DNA from: Cyclospora cayetanensis | Taxonomy: Eukaryota > Apicomplexa > Conoidasida > Eucoccidiorida > Eimeriidae | Length of the DNA: 64,000 nt | Direction: 5' to 3' | NCBI RefSeq assembly: GCF_002999335.1 | Contig: NW_020312759.1 | Span: 99,784-163,783 of the forward strand | In this document: piece by piece, positions 58,601-64,000 of the stretch | Layout: every line of letters begins with the position of its first letter | How positions within the stretch are numbered: the stretch's first letter is position 1 | The notes under the pieces: model-generated | Seen by the model: the letters and a program-made list of their open reading frames with translations, nothing else | The model's database searches: none | What the model was told of the DNA's origin: nothing | Position numbers and translations under genes: made by a program

Positions 58601-61600
58601 TGAAACCTTGGTGGTGCTTGCGGCATGCGAGGAGGAGCTGCGGCAGCTAGAGCAGCAAAAGGTGCAGCAGACGGATCAGGAGCAGCTGCAGGAGCGGCTG
58701 CAGTATCCAGCCCTTGCAGCAGTTGCCTGCCGTTATCCAACGCGCTTACTGCCACCCCTTGCACGGCTGTCTAGGTGAGATGAAGCCTGAGGGAGCTGAA
58801 CTCTGGCAGAGTTTACAGGCGGGATACAAGGCGGCATAAGCGATTTCCCTTTCTGTTGCCACGCACGGTGGGTGTGGCGTCGTGTGTTGAGTCTTCGATC
58901 GGTGCATCACTGCTGCCTATTCTGCTGCAGCTGCTGATAGGCTGTCAGTGACGCTACTGGGGTGGGCTGCGCTTGCGGATATTGCCGTGTTTGCTGCTGC
59001 AGTGTGAACCTGAGCATTCAGGCTATTGCGCTGCATGCAGAGCGCGACATTCCTTCAGCGTTCGAAGTGTCTCGCTTGTAAGCTGTTTCCATGGTTCTGC
59101 CCGCTGATGAGGGTGTGTGTGCGAGGTCTGTAGGATCGAAAGCATGCTGACATGTTGAGTTGCGGGGGGTTGGGGTGTGTGTTGTGGTTTCTTCAGGGCG
59201 TTGGAGGTGCTGAGCGAGGGTTTGTATGCGGCACCTGTCTATATTAGCTGTTGCATGCAGCTCGGTAATTCGCGACTGTTCTCTTCTCTTCTCGCCGTTG
59301 CTGCTCCTGCAGGCAGGCACCGGTTTGGCTGCTGCCGAGGCGCTTGCTGATGCTTGGGAGTGGTGTGCCGTAGTTCGTGCTGAGCTTGTTGTTTTCTTGT
59401 GCAGGGAGGGCTGCAGACTTGCTGAGCTTGTTGCAGCGCCTCAGGCAGCAGCCTGCAATGGACGCTTTGCGATTCTACGCGGTAAGAATTGCGGAAACGC
59501 TGGCGCTGTTGGAGCTAGCCGTGTTGCTGCACACCTGGGTCGCTCGGTGTATGGACGCCTACTTGCGGGTGATGCAGTCAGGAGCTTGTTGTTGCACGCT
59601 CTTGAGCGAGGCGCAGCTGTGGGTGGGGTGCATGCGTGCGGGCTGATTTCGAGTTCTTGCGCATTTAGGAGGGAGTTTTCCTGGTCATGCAGTCTCAGCA
59701 CGTCGATGCCATCGCTTGTTTCCGGTCCGTTTCTGGTTGGGGGGGTTCAGAATGTGCGCTTTCTCGGCGCTCCGTTAGTGGGCCTGTGCATGCGCTTGAC
59801 GGTTGCAAATGCTTGAGGAGCGCGTTTGGATAATTTTTTTCGCGCTTCAGGCGGAGTATCAGGAGGAGCTCGGGAGGCCCCCTGTTGTCGCCCGTGTGGG
59901 CCCCTTGCCATGTGATGTTAGGGCATTGTCTGAGTCTTGCAGCGCCACAGCAGCAGCAGCAAGCTGCCTGTGCTTATGAAGAGGCGGTCAGGGTGCTTCC
60001 TGGGTAGGGAGTAGGCCCCTCTCCGTCTGCCGCTGATGGGAGAGCTGGGGTAGGGGGAGGGTAGCGAAGGACAGAACGCCTCAGAGAACCCGAAGCGGGG
60101 GGAGAGAGAGTGGAAGGAGAGTTGGGGGAAGCAGAGGCAGACAGCGCTGTAGTCTGGAGCGAGAGACGAGCAGCGCGATAGAATAAGGGAGGCAGAAGCG
60201 TTCCAGTGGCATGCAAACGAGGCGGGCAGTTAAAGCTTTGGGGGTTGCGGCTGCATGATGCAGGAGTTCACTGCCTTTGATTCTATTCGCGCTCGAGTCA
60301 GATCCGAGAGGCCTTTCTCCACGTCCTCTCGCATGCCTTGAAAGGGCCTAGTAAGACTGGTTCAACGGCTGCAACGGCTGCTGCAGCACCTGCGCGTGTT
60401 GTCAGGCTGCTGTTGTGCGTTTAGCCATCCTGCTTCTCCTCCTCCATAATGCTGGCTGCCTTACAGAGGATTGAGTCAGTCCTTTGCAACCTTGACGGCT
60501 GCTGCCATTCCCTCGGGTGTACATGTTGCTGCAACACTGCTGCTCAACTGCCCGCCTTTGTGCAGCGCGCTCCGGCCTCGAGATCCTCGTGCCTGCTATG
60601 AACTGTCACTCGCCAGACTTCGCGCTAATCGGTTGGTTGTCTTCGCTCTTGCTGCGTCTGTCTGTTGTGCATCCCCGCTGTTCGACCCTCTCGCGTATCC
60701 CCTCCTACACGCTTGCGCGAAGTTGCTCGGCTGCAGGCTTCCTGCCCGTAGCGCTGTGCTCGCTCTGCTCTTCTCCCTTGCGTCGCAGAGTTTGTGAGGC
60801 ACTGCCTCTCGCTCGTGCCGCTGCTGCAGCTGCTGGGGGGCGAAAATTTGTGTTTGCACGACACCTCGTGTCCATACAGCTCGCGCGGTGTTTGCTGCGA
60901 AAGGCTGTCCTGCCTTCTTGCAGGTAAGCAGCTGTGGCTGCTGTTGTGGCTGCTGTTGTGACTGCTGTGGCTGCTGTTGTGGCTGTTGTGGCTGCTGTTG
61001 TGACTGCTGTTGTGCCTGTTGTGGCTGCTGTTGTGGCTGCTGTTGTGACTGCTGTGGCTGCTGTGGCTGCTGTTGTGACTGTTGTGGCTGCTGTTGTGAC
61101 TGCTGTGGCTGCTGTTGTGGCTGTTGTGACTGCTGTGACTGCTGTTGTGCCTGTTGTGACTGCTGTTGTGACTGTTGTGACTGCTGTGGCTGCTGTTGTG
61201 CCTGTTGTGACTGCTGTTGTGGCTGTTGTGACTGCTGTGGCTGCTGTTGTGACTGCTGTGGCTGCTGTTGTGGCTGTTGTGACTGCTGTGGCTGCTGTTG
61301 TGGCTGTTGTGACTGCTGTGGCTGCTGTTGTGACTGCTGTGGCTGCTGTTGTGACTGCTGTGGCTGCTGCTGTTGTGGCTACCGATGATGTTCAGGCCCA
61401 CCTTTTCTTGCCTTGGAGAATTATTTTTGTGCTGCGTGGCTCAAAGTTGTCTTGCCACTCGGTTGCTTCATTGTTGCTCGTGTGCGTGTGTGTGTTTTTT
61501 TGTTTGTTTGCTTGTTGCTGTTGCTGTTGCAGCGATGAGGAGTATATCCAGCTGCTGTTGGAAGCCCATGAGTTGCTGCAGCAGCACGTCGAGGCAGCGG

Positions 61601-62058
61601 CGTGCCGCTGCAGGGACGGTGGCAGCAGCACGTGTTGCAACGGCTGTTGTACGGAAGCCCATAGCTGTATATACACACAAACACATCCGCACATAAATAC
61701 ACATACATACACACACACATATATACACGATCTCTCTGCGCACTTCAGCTGGGAGCATGAGATACAGCGCACTGATGGCTCCTTGTCTTCTTTTTAGGAG
61801 CTGCATGCATTTGATGCATTCAGTGCCCCCAACTGCTAAGTCTGTTGCTGATGTGTGTGCATACATTTGTGCATGAGTCTGCTTGCTTGTTCAGTGCTTC
61901 GTGCTTGCCGCATTCTTATGGGTGAACCTGGGGAGGACGCCTACGCAGAACCTGACGGACTGGCTGGCTCAAAAATACTAACTGCACTGGGCGAAACAGA
62001 GGCAGGAAGGGGGGCAACAACAGGCCCAGAGGCTATGCTGCAAGACACCTCCTCCTAA
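55675..62058 (+). CDS. TPR-like helical repeat protein, possible APC7-type APC/C subunit
   Basis: Exons joined by phase: 55675-55858, 55922-56493, 57074-57172, 57314-57409 (GC donor), 58527-58774, 59003-59077, 59197-59264, 59405-59481, 59851-59893 (tentative), 59943-60003, 60264-60350, 60566-60793, and one beginning at 61533. The last junction and the stop near 62058 are uncertain. The product is mostly short amphipathic helices spaced like tetratricopeptide repeats: [10 protein letters not shown] in exon 4, I-Q-A-I-A-L-H-A-E in exon 6, [10 protein letters not shown] in exon 10, and [14 protein letters not shown] in exon 12. Exon 2 is inflated by Ala, Gln and Cys runs from CAG/CTG triplets. 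The order of helices resembles anaphase-promoting complex subunit 7, a scaffold of the cell-cycle ubiquitin ligase; CDC27- or CDC23-like proteins are alternatives. Introns hold most of the repeats in this block. The TPR character is fairly clear, the APC7 name weak. Confidence 0.55.
56530..56990. repeat. TGTTGCTGCTTC-rich array with 60-bp direct repeats, intron 2 of the TPR gene
   Basis: About 460 bases of T/G/C with very little A. Within it a 60-base unit is repeated nearly exactly at 56701-56760 and 56761-56820, and a partial third follows. It lies between the donor at 56494 and the acceptor before 57074. Confidence 0.92.
57735..58035. repeat. 60-70-bp satellite unit (AGCAGCAGAAGCACTG plus TATA tract)
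   Basis: Five to six copies of CACAGCAGCAGAAGCACTGTTCA-type blocks, written here as a block name only, each followed by a variable TATATGTATACATATA tract. It sits in the long intron between TPR exons 4 and 5. Confidence 0.9.
58045..58237. repeat. ACACACAGAGA-type repeat
   Basis: Directly follows the TATA/CAG satellite. Irregular units such as CACACCCAGAGATACACACA, all in the same TPR intron. Confidence 0.9.
60933..61378. repeat. TGTTGTGRCTGCTGTGGC-type tandem array
   Basis: About 445 bases of 9- and 12-base variants (TGTTGTGAC, TGCTGTGGC), with A only in GAC. It lies between TPR exons 12 and 13. Its unit is a multiple of three, so all six frames stay open across it; these long frames are artefacts of the array. 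Confidence 0.93.
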
Positions 62059-62953
62059 CAGTCAGTTGCATCAGGAACAAACGAAGCGGGCATGCCGAGC
62101 CGGCTGAAGCTTCCGCGGCAACTAGCAAACAGAGAACCTTATATTTGTCTATATCTCTCTGTATGTATATATGTAGCTATCTGCATGCTTTCTTTGTGCG
62201 TTGTGCTTATGGGTCGAATCAAACCATGAGGCTTTGTACTTGGACCGGCCGCCTCATTTCTCATTCCCCTATGCTGACGTCTGGGTGTGCCTCACTAAAT
62301 CTCGCTGTCTCTGGTTCTGTCCGTCTCATTCATGCATTTTTTGGATCTGTGATAAGGTTTTTGAGAGAAGACGCTCAGTGGGGTAGATTGGGCTTTTCGG
62401 GTTAGGGAAAGCAAGTGCATTGAAACCTCCATGGGGGCAGCAGCATTATGCAATGCTGCGGAAGCTGAGACACCCGTAGCTAGCAGTGTGGGCAGTGCAT
62501 CCTTTGGTGCCTGCAATCGCAGAATACGTTGCTGCAGCGGCTTCTTTGCTGATAGAGGCACCGAAGAGTGTTTTTGTTCGGCGAGTTTGCAGCGACAGTA
62601 GCTGCTGGTTCTAGTGCCGCTGTTGCTGGCCCTCGTAGAGAGCACGGAAACACCAGTAAGTACACTTCATATTGCTACGGCAGCAGCAGCACCTGCTGCC
62701 GCTGGCATTGTTGCGATACGTTTTGTTAGTGGAGGGTTTCCTGGAATTTTCTCTTTCGATACGAGGAAAAGAGCCGTAAAAGATAACCAACTATAGGGCA
62801 GGCGATGCGAAGAAAGAAGGCCTTTAAAGGGCACAGAGCTGCGCTAAAGGAGGAGGCAGAACGGGCTTAGTAAGGGCAGCGGCTGCAGGGGAAGCTAATG
62901 CTTGCTAAAAAAGCTCTAGTTTAAAAAATGGAGCAGCGGAGCAGCGCGGGCAG
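62059..62953. other. Convergent intergenic region between TPR and WD40 genes
   Basis: Contains the 3' flanks of both genes. Frames in it (for example 62145-62405) show no domain. Part of the TPR gene could extend here if its last exon is misplaced. Confidence 0.4.
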
Positions 62954-63281
62954 CTAGAAGACAGCATGGGAGCGCTGGCTACACTGTTGTTTTGAGAAGT
63001 CGTACAGTCGAATGTTACCATTAGCTGCGGCTGCTGCGAGCTTCGTTTCCGCAAAGTCCACGGCTAGGAGCCAGTCGCTGTGCTGCTGTCCAACAGCCCG
63101 TGGCAGCCGCGCAGCTGCTGCTGCCTCCTTTGCTGCTGCAGCTGCTGCTGCGGCACTAGCGGCGGCAGCTTCTAAGACTTCGGAGGAGCGGCAAATGCTG
63201 CCGCTCTTTGCTATTCCCTCAAGCGAAGAAGACAACACAGTGCCGTCCAGGGAGCAGCTAACGAGCCGCAGAGCATCGGAT
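62954..63281 (-). CDS. C-terminal exon of a WD40-repeat protein, partial
   Basis: A minus-strand exon runs from a GCAG acceptor at 63282 to TAG at 62954-62956 (109 codons after the split codon). Residues 1-16 read S-D-A-L-R-L-V-S-C-S-L-D-G-T-V, a typical WD repeat strand pair. A 40-residue Ala-rich insertion follows, then D-W-L-L-A-V-D-F-A-E-T-K-L-A-A-A-A-A-N-G-N-I-R-L-Y-D-F, split here by family position, the final WD blade with Tyr-Asp in the usual Trp-Asp place. The remaining blades must lie upstream, beyond the right edge, since the flanking 650 bases are a minisatellite. Without them the WD protein cannot be named. Confidence 0.65.
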
Positions 63282-63348
63282 CTGCAGTAGCGAGCAGCGT
63301 GCGCATGTGTGAGGGCCCCTAGGGGGGACGTAGTGGCATTGAGAGGGG

Positions 63349-64000
63349 TGACTTAAAGAGGAGCAGCAGCGGGAGGGGAGGAAACGCTGCGAGAAGCAGA
63401 CTTTGGTGACTAAAGAGGAGCAGCAGGGAGAGGGGAGGAAACGCTGCGAGAAGCAGACTTTGGTGACTAAAGAGGAGCAGCAGGGAGAGGGGAGGAAACG
63501 CTGCGAGAAGCAGACTTTGGTGACTTAAAGAGGAGCAGCAGCGAGAGGGGAGGAAATGCTGCGAGAAGCAGACTTTGGTGACTTAAAGAGGAGCAGCGGC
63601 GAGAGGGGAGGAAATGCTGCGAGAAGCAGACTTTGGTGACTTAAAGAGGAGCAGCAGCGAGAGGGGAGGAAATGCTGCGAGAAGCAGACTTTGGTGACTC
63701 AAAGAGGAGCAGCAGGGAGAGGGGAGGAAACGCTGCGAGAAGCAGACTTTGGTGACTTAAAGAGGAGCAGCAGCGGGAGGGGAGGAAATGCTGCGAGAAG
63801 CAGACTTAGGTGACTCAAAGAGGAGCAGCAGCGAGAGGGGAGGAAATGCTGCGAGAAGCAGACTTTGGTGACTAAAGAGGAGCAGCAGCGAGAGGGGAGG
63901 AAATGCTGCGAGAAGCAGACTTTGGTGACTAAAGAGGAGCAGCAGCGAGAGGGGAGGAAATGCTGCGAGAAGCAGACTTTGGTGACTAAAGAGGAGCAGC
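63349..64000. repeat. 57-58-bp minisatellite, about 11 copies, running off the window
   Basis: The unit contains GAGGAGCAGCAG, GGGGAGGAAA, TGCTGCGAGAAGCAGACTTT and GGTGACT. AGAGGAG recurs at 63357, 63414, 63471, 63529, 63587 and so on, alternating 57 and 58 bases according to TAAAG versus TTAAAG. Because the length changes phase it cannot be a continuous coding repeat. It most likely lies in an intron of the WD40 gene. Confidence 0.95.

Noticed and set aside
57554..58650. Several frames of 148-324 codons rich in Ile/Tyr/Thr/His
   Set aside because: They translate TATA/CAG and CACACAGA satellites inside a proposed intron.
60934..61797. Long plus-strand frame of Ala/Val and similar runs, and long frames on the other strand (His/Asn/Ser)
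   Set aside because: All arise because the TGTTGTGAC/TGCTGTGGC array has units divisible by three; only the segment from 61533 is supported by a splice acceptor and helical pattern.
63349..64000. CRISPR-like regular repeats
   Set aside because: Units are contiguous with no unique spacers, and the sequence is eukaryotic; it is a minisatellite.
1..64000. tRNA, rRNA and prokaryotic-type operon signals
   Set aside because: No cloverleaf with a convincing T-loop, no rRNA-like stretch and no ribosome-binding sites were found; GGTTCGA-like matches fall inside coding exons.

Overview
This window is nuclear DNA of an apicomplexan parasite, most likely a coccidian close to Eimeria or Cyclospora. The reasons are intron-rich genes with GT-AG (and some GC-AG) introns, CAG/CTG-rich low-complexity tracts inside and between exons, a candidate inner-membrane-complex (PhIL1-like) gene, a decayed Ty3/gypsy element, and alternation of repeat-loaded gene blocks with repeat-poor gene deserts. 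The genus is inference; no rRNA, tRNA or plastid marker gene was seen. All exon structures were built by eye from splice sites, phase consistency and family resemblance.

Layout. 1-1200 (-): MYND/SET (SMYD-type) methyltransferase, cut by the left edge. 5534-10541 (+): ribophorin I/OST1. 10.5-17 kb: gene desert. 17001-23175 (+): importin-7/8-type nuclear import receptor. 25566-26108 (-): Sm protein F. 27004-27504 (+): small aromatic-rich membrane protein. 27.5-42 kb: a long gene-poor block holding a 128-bp tandem triplication (30.3-30.7 kb), one intronless gene for a membrane-anchored protein with a TEXEL/PEXEL-like RRLAE motif (33356-34147), and a degenerate Ty3/gypsy pol relic (36.6-39.0 kb, -).

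From 42 kb the window is gene-dense and rich in simple repeats: RIO1 kinase (42075-44766, -) head to head with a SURF6-like ribosome-biogenesis factor (45307-47285, +); a PhIL1-like gene (48700-50571, -) head to head with a TLC-domain membrane protein (51861-53439, +); a 111-residue unknown protein (54852-55239, -) head to head with a many-exon TPR-like protein, possibly an APC7-type APC/C subunit (55675 to about 62058, +); and the last exon of a WD40 protein (62954-63281, -) whose upstream part lies in or beyond a 58-bp minisatellite at the right edge.

Most recognised genes are housekeeping: ribosome biogenesis (RIO1, SURF6), nuclear import (importin-7), splicing (SmF), N-glycosylation (OST1), and probably cell-cycle ubiquitylation. 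The best candidate for undescribed, parasite-specific biology is the 33356-34147 protein: a recessed hydrophobic segment followed 15 residues later by RRLAE, the architecture of proteins processed for export by ASP5/plasmepsin V-type proteases.
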